Assembly (NCBI GenBank): GCA_021324455.1
Contig: JAJPJA010000017.1
Location: 39,611-103,610 of the forward strand
Source: Pseudomonadota bacterium
Lineage (GTDB): Bacteria > Desulfobacterota > Binatia > Binatales > Binataceae
Reading direction: 5' to 3'
Length of the DNA: 64,000 bases
The notes under the pieces are model-generated. The model did not search any database, was not told the origin of the DNA, and saw nothing but the letters and a program-made list of their open reading frames with translations. The translations under genes were made by a program, and so were the position numbers. Below, piece by piece: positions 18,010 to 25,462 of the stretch; position 1 is the stretch's first letter, and each line of letters begins with the position of its first letter.

Positions 18010-20439
18010 TTGCGGCGAATGCTTCAGCTTGCGGCCCTTGGTGGACTCGTTACGATCGGCAGCGCCGCGCTCGCCGCCGAAGGTTTGGGCGGATTCGTCG
18101 GGCATCTGGAGGCGATGCAGCCGCGGGTGCGGCAGGGTGTCAGCGATCCGCGCGCCGCCAGCGAGGCGATCAACGAGCTGGACGCCGACGAGGGTACTTT
18201 TGCCCACTACACCACGGTTCCCAACGCCAGCCGCGCCGAGTTGCTGGAAGCGTACGGCCTGCTCGAGCGGATGCTCGGTCTGATGTACGACACCTATCAC
18301 AGGCAACATGACCAATGCCTGATCGCAATCGGCAACGGCAACATGAACTGCGATTACAACCTGCTCGAGCAGCTTGAGCTGAGGGCGCTGTATCCGCTGT
18401 CATGGCTGCGATTTCACGGTTCCATCCTGTTCAATTCGCCGCAAGTGCGCAGGCGGATGCTCAAACAGGCCGCGGCCGGGTTTACCCAGAGCGCGCTGGT
18501 GATTATCTCGCCCGAACTGATTCGCGAAAACCTGCTGGGCCGCGGCTACTGCGAGCGCGACCTGGGCCAGTTCGACCGTTCCCACTACGCCAAAGCGATC
18601 GCCGATTTCAGGGAAGTGATGAAGGCCGGCGCCGGCACGGCACAGTATCGCGCCGCTCAGCAGGGACTTGCCACCACCTACGCCGCGATGGGCGAGGTCG
18701 GCAAAGCGGCCGCGCTCAGCGCGCGTTTGGCACAAACCACCACCGGCGCCCAGATGCAGGGGGCGCAGATGTTCCGCTTACAGGAACTGCTTCAGGCCGA
18801 GGCCGAGTCCGCCGACCCCGCGCGCCGCGCCCAGTTGCATCGCGAGATCGTGGAACTGCTGCGCGGCTATTACGGCAATGGCAAGCAATGGCCGATGGCG
18901 CTGGCCGCTGTGGTACATGACGCGGCCAATCCCGAGGCTGAATTCGGCGCCGCCCAAGATCCGTTCGAGTCGTATCTGCTGGCCGAAGTGCTGGCCTCGA
19001 CGCATCATCAGATGGCGGCGGCGAAATATTATCTGGCCGCCGCCCGCAGCGGTCAGTATCCCCAGGGTTACAAGTACGCGATCGACATCTATTACGGGCA
19101 GGGCCGTCTGGATCTAGTCGATCAGCCGCTGGAAGAGCTGGCCAGGCAGCGCCGCAATCCGAATGCGCAGTGGGCCGCGTATATGCGCTTCAAAATCGCG
19201 CGCACCCGCTGGGAGCGCTCAGGCATGCGCGACGCCCATCTCAACGCCGCATGGATTGCGCGGGCGCATGACTACCTGGATCGTTACCCGCGCGGCAAAT
19301 ATGCCTACGAACCGCGGTTCCGGCTGGCGGAATTGCTGCAGGATCAGGGCAAATACGCCGACGCCGCCGCGCAGTACGACCAGGTAAGCGGCGATCCCTT
19401 CTATACTTTCGCCGCCGGGTTCAAGGCCGCCGAATGCCGCTACCTGGAGTTGGCCGCGTTGGCCAACAAGGCCGCCAAACCCGGCCCGAAAACCGCCCAG
19501 CTCAGGGGCGCCCTGACGGCCAAGGCTATCGCCGGACTTCAGCAGACCGTGGCCGTCGGGCCGGAAATCGAAAAGCGCACGTCCGCCGAGCGTCAGTTCG
19601 TACATACCGCCCGCGCACGCGCGACCTACATGCTGGCCACGATGCTGGAGGCGCAGCCGTCTAAGGACTACGCGCGCATCGCCAACCTGCTCGACGGCTT
19701 TGAGAGCGCCTATCCGCAGATGGCGGCCAATTTCGACGACGTCACGCGCTGGCGCCTGGAAGCGTTGGAGCGCAGCGGCCAATACACGCAGGCGCAGGCG
19801 GAAATCGCGCGCCTGCTTGCCCCCGGCCGCCGCCCCGCACCCGCCAACGATTACATCAAGGCTTTGGGCCTCGACTTATGGAAGCAGGCCAGGCTCAGAG
19901 CGGATCGGGGCGACCAGGCCGGCGCGCTGGCCGACGCGCGGCTGACCGCGCAGCTCTATCAATATTTCGAGCAGCAGGTGGCGGCCGGAAAAATGAATCC
20001 GAAAAGCCTCACCGGCACGCTTTCAATTTTGGGTCAGGCGTATGTGATGATGGACGACAGCGAGCGCGCCCGCGCCATCTTCGAGCAGGTGGTAAAGGCC
20101 GCGCCCTCCTCGCCCGACGCCAACGCGGGACTGGCGCGGCTGGCGCAGGCGCGCCGGGACTACCGTCAGGCCTCCGACCTCTGGACCCGGGTGGAAGCCG
20201 AAGCCGCCGAATCTGACGATCTTTGGTACGAAGCGCGCTATAACCTTGCGGTGATTTACGCCGCCGACGGCAACCTCAAGGCCGCCTGCGGCAAGCTGGC
20301 GCAGACCCGCAGCGAACATCCGAGCCTGGGCAGCCCGCGGATGAAGACGCGATGGGACGGGCTGCAGCGCAAGCTGTGTCTGCCGCAGTCAGTGATTGGC
20401 GGGAACGGCGCGCCGGGGAAGGAAACGGCCGCGCGTTGA
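18010..20439 (+). CDS. Exported TPR-like helical-repeat protein of an ExbB/ExbD locus
   Basis: About 809 residues. The frame opens at 17893, only 20 bp from the divergent neighbour, leaving no room for promoters. A TTG at 18010 (or ATG at 18019) instead yields a basic n-region and the signal segment MLQLAALGGLVTIGSAALAA. The mature protein is almost entirely alpha-helical with TPR-like repeats, clearest at the C-terminus (LSILGQAYVMMDDSERARAI, NAGLARLAQARRDYRQASDLW and a matching last repeat). TPR arrays mediate protein-protein contacts, here probably in the periplasm. It is followed by exbB, two exbD and the VWA gene on the same strand, so it is probably part of that machine. Confidence 0.7.
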   Translation: MRRMLQLAALGGLVTIGSAALAAEGLGGFVGHLEAMQPRVRQGVSDPRAASEAINELDADEGTFAHYTTVPNASRAELLEAYGLLERMLGLMYDTYHRQHDQCLIAIGNGNMNCDYNLLEQLELRALYPLSWLRFHGSILFNSPQVRRRMLKQAAAGFTQSALVIISPELIRENLLGRGYCERDLGQFDRSHYAKAIADFREVMKAGAGTAQYRAAQQGLATTYAAMGEVGKAAALSARLAQTTTGAQMQGAQMFRLQELLQAEAESADPARRAQLHREIVELLRGYYGNGKQWPMALAAVVHDAANPEAEFGAAQDPFESYLLAEVLASTHHQMAAAKYYLAAARSGQYPQGYKYAIDIYYGQGRLDLVDQPLEELARQRRNPNAQWAAYMRFKIARTRWERSGMRDAHLNAAWIARAHDYLDRYPRGKYAYEPRFRLAELLQDQGKYADAAAQYDQVSGDPFYTFAAGFKAAECRYLELAALANKAAKPGPKTAQLRGALTAKAIAGLQQTVAVGPEIEKRTSAERQFVHTARARATYMLATMLEAQPSKDYARIANLLDGFESAYPQMAANFDDVTRWRLEALERSGQYTQAQAEIARLLAPGRRPAPANDYIKALGLDLWKQARLRADRGDQAGALADARLTAQLYQYFEQQVAAGKMNPKSLTGTLSILGQAYVMMDDSERARAIFEQVVKAAPSSPDANAGLARLAQARRDYRQASDLWTRVEAEAAESDDLWYEARYNLAVIYAADGNLKAACGKLAQTRSEHPSLGSPRMKTRWDGLQRKLCLPQSVIGGNGAPGKETAAR

Positions 20440-20450
20440 GATAGCCTCAA

Positions 20451-20470
20451 GCCGCCCCAAATTGGGCGGC
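20451..20470 (+). promoter_or_regulatory. Intercistronic hairpin between the TPR-like gene and exbB
   Basis: GCCGCCC (20451-20457) and GGGCGGC (20464-20470) form a perfect 7-bp GC stem with the loop CAAATT, 12 bp after the stop of the TPR-like gene. No T-tract follows. It may set relative expression by partial termination or by protecting the 3' end of the upstream message. Confidence 0.4.
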
Positions 20471-20530
20471 GGGATACAATTCGGATTGCGGGCGCCGGCG
20501 CGCCCGCATCGGCAAGGAGAGTCGGCAGCA

Positions 20531-21172
20531 ATGCAACAGCAGTTCGGCATCATCGCGATGATTCAGCAGGGGTACTACGCCACCTACCCGCTGATCGCCA
20601 TCTCGATCATCTGTATCGCGGTCATTTTGGAACGCCTGTGGGCGTTGGGCGGACTGCGCGTACGCACCACCCGCACGGCGGCGCAGTTGGTGGATCCGCT
20701 GCGCCGGGGCAACTTCGACGAGGCGCTCAAGAAGACCGAAAGCCGCAAGCGCCCGTTCGAGCGGGTTTTCTACGCGCTGATTTCCGCCGCGCGCAGCAAC
20801 GACCGCGAAAAACTGATGGAGATCGACGAGGAGCAGCGCTTCGAGGAACTGCTCGAACTCAAGCGCTACGTCTGGGTGCTGGCGACTTCGGGCGCCTCCG
20901 CACCGTTCATCGGCCTGTTCGGCACCGTGGTCGGAATTCTGACCGCGTTCCAGTCGATGGCGGTGATGGGGACGGGCGGTTTCTCGGTAGTCGCGGCGGG
21001 CATTTCCGAAGCGCTGATCTCGACCGCGCTGGGACTGGCGGTCGCGATCATCGCGGTGATCTTTTACAACTATTTCTCCGTGCGCATCGACAATCTCAAC
21101 GCCGTGATGCACGTCAGTTCCAATCATCTGATCAACGCGGCGTTGGAAGGGCGGCAGACCAGTGGCGGTTAG
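20531..21172 (+). CDS. exbB: MotA/TolQ/ExbB family proton-channel protein
   Basis: 213 residues from the ATG at 20531, which follows an AAGGAGAG ribosome site. One N-terminal helix (about 14-32), a cytoplasmic loop (about 33-115), then two helices: SGASAPFIGLFGTVVGILTAF and GISEALISTALGLAVAIIAVIFYNYF. These match the TolQ/ExbB consensus ('AP.LGLLGTV.GI' and 'GI.EALI.TA.GL..AIPA...YN'). Together with ExbD it should convert proton flow into motion of a partner protein. Its 3' end overlaps exbD-1 by 11 bp. Confidence 0.92.
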   Translation: MQQQFGIIAMIQQGYYATYPLIAISIICIAVILERLWALGGLRVRTTRTAAQLVDPLRRGNFDEALKKTESRKRPFERVFYALISAARSNDREKLMEIDEEQRFEELLELKRYVWVLATSGASAPFIGLFGTVVGILTAFQSMAVMGTGGFSVVAAGISEALISTALGLAVAIIAVIFYNYFSVRIDNLNAVMHVSSNHLINAALEGRQTSGG

Positions 21173-21596
21173 CGGTCCGTCTTCGGGCGGCGGCGTTTTC
21201 TGGCAGATCAATATCACCCCGCTGACCGATATCTTTTTGGTGTTGCTGATCATCTTTATGATCACCGCGTCGATCTCGGTGGAGTCGGCGGCGCACGTCG
21301 GCCTGCCGCTGGCGGAAAACACCTCGCCGGAAAAACGCGGCGTGGTCGTGACCTACACCGCCGAGCATGAAATCTTCGTCAACTCCAAGGATATTCCCGC
21401 GTCCGAACTACAAGGGGCCCTGCGCGACGCGCTGGCGCGGATCGATCCCAAAGTCGTAATCTTTCAGGGCGATCGCAAGGTCCTGCTGGGCGACATGGTG
21501 AAGATCCTCAAGGTGGCCAAGGCCGCCGGCGCCGACCAGATCGCGATCGCGGCCAAGCGGGCCTCAGTGGACGAGATCGAACGCTCGCTGCGCTGA
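21162..21596 (+). CDS. exbD: ExbD/TolR family protein (first copy)
   Basis: 144 residues from a GTG at 21162 inside the exbB end, implying translational coupling. The single transmembrane helix NITPLTDIFLVLLIIFMIT carries the essential proton-carrying Asp (D23, equivalent to E. coli ExbD D25/TolR D23). The periplasmic domain follows the family pattern (TYTAEHEIFVNSKDI, VVIFQGDRKVLLGDMVKIL, AGADQIAIAAK). Motor subunit working with the ExbB homologue. Confidence 0.92.
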   Translation: MAVSGPSSGGGVFWQINITPLTDIFLVLLIIFMITASISVESAAHVGLPLAENTSPEKRGVVVTYTAEHEIFVNSKDIPASELQGALRDALARIDPKVVIFQGDRKVLLGDMVKILKVAKAAGADQIAIAAKRASVDEIERSLR

Positions 21597-21629
21597 GGCG
21601 GCGGCACAATCGAAACAGGGAAGACCGCG

Positions 21630-22085
21630 ATGGCAATTCCCAGCGGCAACGACAACGGCCTGTTCGGCGAAATCAACATTACGCCGCTGACCGACATCTT
21701 CCTCGTCCTGCTCATCATCTTCATGGTCGGCGCGGCGGTGGCGATCGAATCGGCGGCGCACGTGGGCCTGCCGCAGGCCAAGGCGGCGCCGGTCAGCCAG
21801 CCGCCGCAGGAGGTGATTGTGGAACTGACGGCCGAGCGCCGCATCCTGGTCGACCAGCACGAAATCGGCCTCAATGATTTGGAACCGGTGCTGCGCAAGG
21901 CGATGGAAAAATCGCACGACAAGGTCGTCATCTTCAAAGGCGACCCGAAGATTATTTTGGGCGATATGGTGATAATCCTGGACATCGCCAAGCGCGCCGG
22001 AGCGCAGCAACTGGGCGTCGCGGTCGCACAGGCGGAGGAGGCCGGTGCGGCGGCCGATGTGCCCGTATCGGCGCCGGCGCCATAA
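21630..22085 (+). CDS. exbD: ExbD/TolR family protein (second copy)
   Basis: 151 residues, 33 bp after the first exbD. The membrane segment is nearly identical to copy 1 (EINITPLTDIFLVLLIIFMVG, with the key Asp at 22), but the periplasmic domain has diverged (ELTAERRILVDQHEI, VVIFKGDPKIILGDMVIILD). An Ala/Pro-rich tail follows (residues ~135-151). Two unequal ExbD/TolR proteins with one ExbB/TolQ recalls the AglR-AglQ-AglS gliding motor of Myxococcus, which has one TolQ-like and two TolR-like subunits. Confidence 0.92.
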   Translation: MAIPSGNDNGLFGEINITPLTDIFLVLLIIFMVGAAVAIESAAHVGLPQAKAAPVSQPPQEVIVELTAERRILVDQHEIGLNDLEPVLRKAMEKSHDKVVIFKGDPKIILGDMVIILDIAKRAGAQQLGVAVAQAEEAGAAADVPVSAPAP

Positions 22086-22140
22086 TACGCAGCGGCACTG
22101 TTGTCCCGAAAGTCGGAAATAGCGGTGACAGGCGGAAATT

Positions 22141-23379
22141 ATGCTGGTGAGCAGACTTCATAATCTACCCGCGAGCGTGCTGGTTGCGTTGGCGGTTTCG
22201 ATCGTCGCGCTCGCGGTGATTTTGGGCCTGGTTTTTCGCGCGCTGCGCCGTCCGGTCGCTTTCGAACGCGGACGCGACGCCTGGCGCAGCTTCAAGGAAG
22301 GACTCATCTTTGTGGCCGGGCCGTTCCCGATTTCGATCGCGATTCACGTCGCCGTGCTGCTGTTCCTGATTCATGAAGTCCGGCAGGTGGCGGCGCCCAA
22401 ATACATCAACATACATCTGGAATCGGGCGGCGGCGGCAGCGGCGGGGCGGCGCCCGACGTCAAGCTGCCGCCGATGCCCGACGTCGCCACCCCGGACACC
22501 GCTCTGACCGGCCTTTCCTTCCAGGTGCCGAAAATCGCACCCGCGAGAACTACCACGACCACCTATACGAACGAATACGTGCGCGCCGTCAATCGCGGTG
22601 AGTACGGAACCGGATTTGGCGGCGGCTTCGGCGGCGGCTACGGCACCGGATACGGACGCGGCATCGGCAGCGGCTTCGGCGGCTTTATCGGCGAGCTGCG
22701 CAAAAAAGGGCTCGACGTCGTGCTGGTGATCGACGGCACCGGCTCGATGGAATTCGTGATGGACGAAGTCAAAGCCAAGATGGAGCAACTGGTGCTGGCG
22801 ATTCATCGGCTGGTGCCGGTGGCGCGCATCGGGATCGTCCAGTTCGGCGGACGCGGCGAATCGGTCCAGATTCAACCGTTCACCACCTCCTCGGAGCAGC
22901 TCGAGACTTTCCTGTCGCACATCAAGGCGCAGAACGGCAGCTATGACTGGCGCGAAGATACGCTGACCGCGGTCAGGACCGCGGTCGATCAGATGCAATG
23001 GCGGCCCGACGCCAAGAAGGTCATCGTGCTGGTCGGCGATACGCCGCCGTGGGACGAAGACGTCGCTCCCATCATGAACCTGATCACCAAATTCCGCGGC
23101 GAGAACGGCACCTTCAACACGGTCGATGTTACGGTGGAAGAGCACGAGCTGTTCGAACGCGTGGTGCTCAACGCCAGGACCGCGTCGCCGCTGCCGGATT
23201 TTTACCTGCTGACGCAGCACGCCTACCAGGAGATGGCGAAAGTCGGGGGCGGCGAATGGCGCAGCCTGACCAAGGACAGCGCCATCAACCAGCAGGTGGT
23301 GATGCTGGCGTTCGGCCGCCAATGGCAATCGCAAATCGCCGCTTTCCAGACCGACGTTGCCAGCACCGCGGGACACTAG
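22141..23379 (+). CDS. TonB-like transmembrane helix fused to a von Willebrand factor A domain
   Basis: 412 residues, in order: a first helix (about 13-33), a second helix (PISIAIHVAVLLFLI, about 63-77) bearing S65 and H69 in the SxxxH spacing needed by TonB for ExbB/ExbD coupling, a Pro/Gly/Thr linker (80-150) and a Gly/Tyr-rich hinge (about 155-182). A VWA domain starts at LDVVLVIDGTGSM with MIDAS residues D198, T200 and S202 and continues through VILVGDTPPWDED (about 300) to the C-terminus. There is no TonB C-terminal domain. VWA domains bind protein partners through a metal ion. Last gene of the exb cluster, 56 bp after exbD-2; likely the moving or sensing component of the motor. Confidence 0.85.
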   Translation: MLVSRLHNLPASVLVALAVSIVALAVILGLVFRALRRPVAFERGRDAWRSFKEGLIFVAGPFPISIAIHVAVLLFLIHEVRQVAAPKYINIHLESGGGGSGGAAPDVKLPPMPDVATPDTALTGLSFQVPKIAPARTTTTTYTNEYVRAVNRGEYGTGFGGGFGGGYGTGYGRGIGSGFGGFIGELRKKGLDVVLVIDGTGSMEFVMDEVKAKMEQLVLAIHRLVPVARIGIVQFGGRGESVQIQPFTTSSEQLETFLSHIKAQNGSYDWREDTLTAVRTAVDQMQWRPDAKKVIVLVGDTPPWDEDVAPIMNLITKFRGENGTFNTVDVTVEEHELFERVVLNARTASPLPDFYLLTQHAYQEMAKVGGGEWRSLTKDSAINQQVVMLAFGRQWQSQIAAFQTDVASTAGH

Positions 23380-23491
23380 AAATCCCCGACGGCGAAACTC
23401 CTTGGCCACCCTTGAGAGCGGATTTTATTTTCGTCGCGGATGACGGATAGGGGGCCGCAAGCTCCGAGCCGAAGGGCGCTTTTCGAACATC

Positions 23492-24277
23492 TCACCATTG
23501 CTCTTCGCGCAGCTGCGCGAACGGGCGAGCGGCGCTGTAGAAGGTCAGCGAGACCAGGATTCCCAGCGGGATGAACATCGCCGGCAGTTCGAACTTCAAG
23601 CCCGCCATCGCTCCGCAGTACGCACCCGCCAAATAGCAGACGAACAACGATCCGGTCAGCGCCATGTGCAGGACGTCGCGCTGGTGGGGGGCGGTCCGCG
23701 CGACCTTGCGCCATCGCGATCGGAATCGGCCGCGCGTCCGCCGTCTGACCCAGAAGATGAAACTGGCGGCGGCTTCGCCGAATTTCACCAGCGAGCCGGT
23801 CACGAAAGTGGTATAAACGTTAAGGCCGCCGATTTTCCGCACGGTCACGTTCTGCAGGCCCATCGAAACCGTCAACAGCGCCACCATCAGGTAGTATTTA
23901 CCCGCGGGCTGCGGCGGAACCGCCGGCGCGAAATTGATACCCGACGCGGCGGCGATAAATCCGCCGATCAGGATCGATTCAAGCAGCAAAGTTGAAGCAA
24001 CCGGCCAGCGAAACCTGCGCACCTGCGCCTCGAACAGTATCGCGCCGATAATCAGTCCGCCGACGAAAGTGAGTATCGGCCAGGCGTGGCGCAGAAATCC
24101 GTACCAGTGAAGATCGGCCATATGACGCGCCGCCGCCACCGTGTTGCCGCTCATGTGCGCCACGTACACGCCGTATATAAAGATGTACCCGAATACGTCG
24201 ATATAGCCGGCGACGGCGGTCAGCAGCAGCGCGACTGGCGTTTTCTGCAGCGCCCCGAAGGGACCGCGCCGCCGCAT
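23492..24277 (-). CDS. DUF1275 (YoaK-like) inner-membrane protein
   Basis: 261 residues from the ATG at 24277, which has an AGGGCG ribosome site; the longer frame overlaps hypB. Five to seven hydrophobic helices are visible, with the family start 'LL..VAGYIDVFGYIF..GVYVAHMSGNTV', where AGYID and MSGNT are DUF1275 hallmarks, and SMGLQNVTVRKIGGLNVYTTFVTG in the middle. The function of the family is not established. It follows hypB by 20 bp on the same strand and may be co-transcribed with the hydrogenase maturation genes, but it is not a known maturation factor. Confidence 0.88.
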   Translation of the reverse strand: MRRRGPFGALQKTPVALLLTAVAGYIDVFGYIFIYGVYVAHMSGNTVAAARHMADLHWYGFLRHAWPILTFVGGLIIGAILFEAQVRRFRWPVASTLLLESILIGGFIAAASGINFAPAVPPQPAGKYYLMVALLTVSMGLQNVTVRKIGGLNVYTTFVTGSLVKFGEAAASFIFWVRRRTRGRFRSRWRKVARTAPHQRDVLHMALTGSLFVCYLAGAYCGAMAGLKFELPAMFIPLGILVSLTFYSAARPFAQLREEQW

Positions 24278-24297
24278 CGAATCGCCCTGGAGGCGGC

Positions 24298-25089
24298 CTA
24301 GCGCCGCCGTCCGCGCAGCCATCGATACCACGAATCCAGACCGGCGCCGGTCCTGACCGACGTCTGCAGCAGCCCGGCCCCCGGATTGACCCTGCGCGCG
24401 TATTGGATGCAGAGCGGGAGATCGAACTCCAGATGCGGCAGCAGGTCCGACTTGCTCAGAACGATCGCGTCGGCGGCGCGGAACATGTGCGGATACTTGA
24501 GCGGCTTGTCCTCGCCCTCGGTCACCGACATGATCACGACGCGCGCGCCTTCACCCAAATCGAACAGCGCGGGGCACACCAGGTTGCCGACGTTTTCAAT
24601 CATCAGCACCGAGCGCCGGGGCGGATCCAGTTCATGCAGCGCGCGATCGAGCATCGCGGCGTCCAGATGGCATCCGGAGCCGGTGTTGATCTGAACCACG
24701 CGCGATCCGGTTTTGCGGATACGCTCGGCGTCGCGCAGCGTTGCCTGGTCGCCTTCGATGACGGAAATTTCCAGCTCTCCGCGAAGATCGGCGATGGTGC
24801 GCTCCAGCAGCGCGGTCTTGCCCGCGCCCGGCGCGCTCATCAGGTTTACGGCCAGAATCTCGCGCCCCTCAAACCAGCCCCGGTTGCGCTCTGCAATCAG
24901 GTTGTTGCGGGCGAGGATATCCTGCTCCAGTTTGACTACGCGGCGCTCTCCGTCCTGGTGCGGATGGCGATGCGCGTGATCGTGATCGTCATGGCCATGG
25001 GAGCGGGACGAGCCGTGATCCGGCGCGCGATCGGCGGGATTGGTCACCACTGTTTCGGCTTTTTGGGAGCATCCGCAAGTGCTACACAT
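24298..25089 (-). CDS. hypB: Hydrogenase nickel incorporation GTPase HypB
   Basis: 263 residues from the ATG at 25089. It begins MCSTCGC, matching the high-affinity nickel motif CxxCxC, followed by a His/Asp-rich stretch (HGHDDHDHAHRHPH, about residues 31-44) that stores nickel. The G domain has the P-loop MSAPGAGKTALL, ENVGNLVCP with the metal-binding Cys and His (TGSGCHLD), and LSKSDLL as the guanine-specificity motif. HypB delivers Ni to the large subunit of [NiFe]-hydrogenases with HypA. The start overlaps the hypA stop by 8 bp. Confidence 0.96.
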   Translation of the reverse strand: MCSTCGCSQKAETVVTNPADRAPDHGSSRSHGHDDHDHAHRHPHQDGERRVVKLEQDILARNNLIAERNRGWFEGREILAVNLMSAPGAGKTALLERTIADLRGELEISVIEGDQATLRDAERIRKTGSRVVQINTGSGCHLDAAMLDRALHELDPPRRSVLMIENVGNLVCPALFDLGEGARVVIMSVTEGEDKPLKYPHMFRAADAIVLSKSDLLPHLEFDLPLCIQYARRVNPGAGLLQTSVRTGAGLDSWYRWLRGRRR

Positions 25090-25417
25090 CGGCGATCTCC
25101 ACCTCGCGAATTTTGAGTTCCTGTCCGGCGACAAGTTCGAGGTCCGCGCTGCCGCATCCGCACCGCGCGAGCAAATCGTCAACGTTGAAGCGAGCCCCGC
25201 AGCGGCGGCATCGCGCGCGCCCGGGCGTTTCAATCACCTCGAGCCGGGCCCCTTCCAGCGCGGTGCCGGCGGCGCAGATGTCGAAGCAAAAACGCACCGA
25301 GTCGCAGACCACGCCCGAAAGGCGTCCGATTTCAAGCGCCACGCGCGTCACCCTGGCGCCGCCGATGCGCTCGCCGATCTGATTGACCACGCTTTGCGTT
25401 ATCGCCAGTTCATGCAT
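25082..25417 (-). CDS. hypA: Hydrogenase maturation nickel metallochaperone HypA
   Basis: 111 residues beginning MHELAITQSVV at the ATG at 25417; the His at position 2 is the Ni ligand and must be near the free N-terminus, which fixes the start. A C-terminal zinc site CRRCGARF...CGCGSAD is present. HypA hands nickel to the hydrogenase large subunit with HypB. It sits between hypF (46 bp upstream) and hypB (overlapping) in one transcription unit. Confidence 0.95.
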   Translation of the reverse strand: MHELAITQSVVNQIGERIGGARVTRVALEIGRLSGVVCDSVRFCFDICAAGTALEGARLEVIETPGRARCRRCGARFNVDDLLARCGCGSADLELVAGQELKIREVEIADV

Positions 25418-25462
25418 TCTCAATCCAATCAGATCGCCTCATCGCGCATTGACAAAAGGGCC

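Noticed and set aside
18010..23379. Reading the ExbB/ExbD locus as a Zorya defence system
   Set aside because: Zorya ZorA/ZorB are MotA/MotB-like with a long ZorA tail and are followed by ZorC/ZorD or ZorE nuclease/helicase genes; none is present here.
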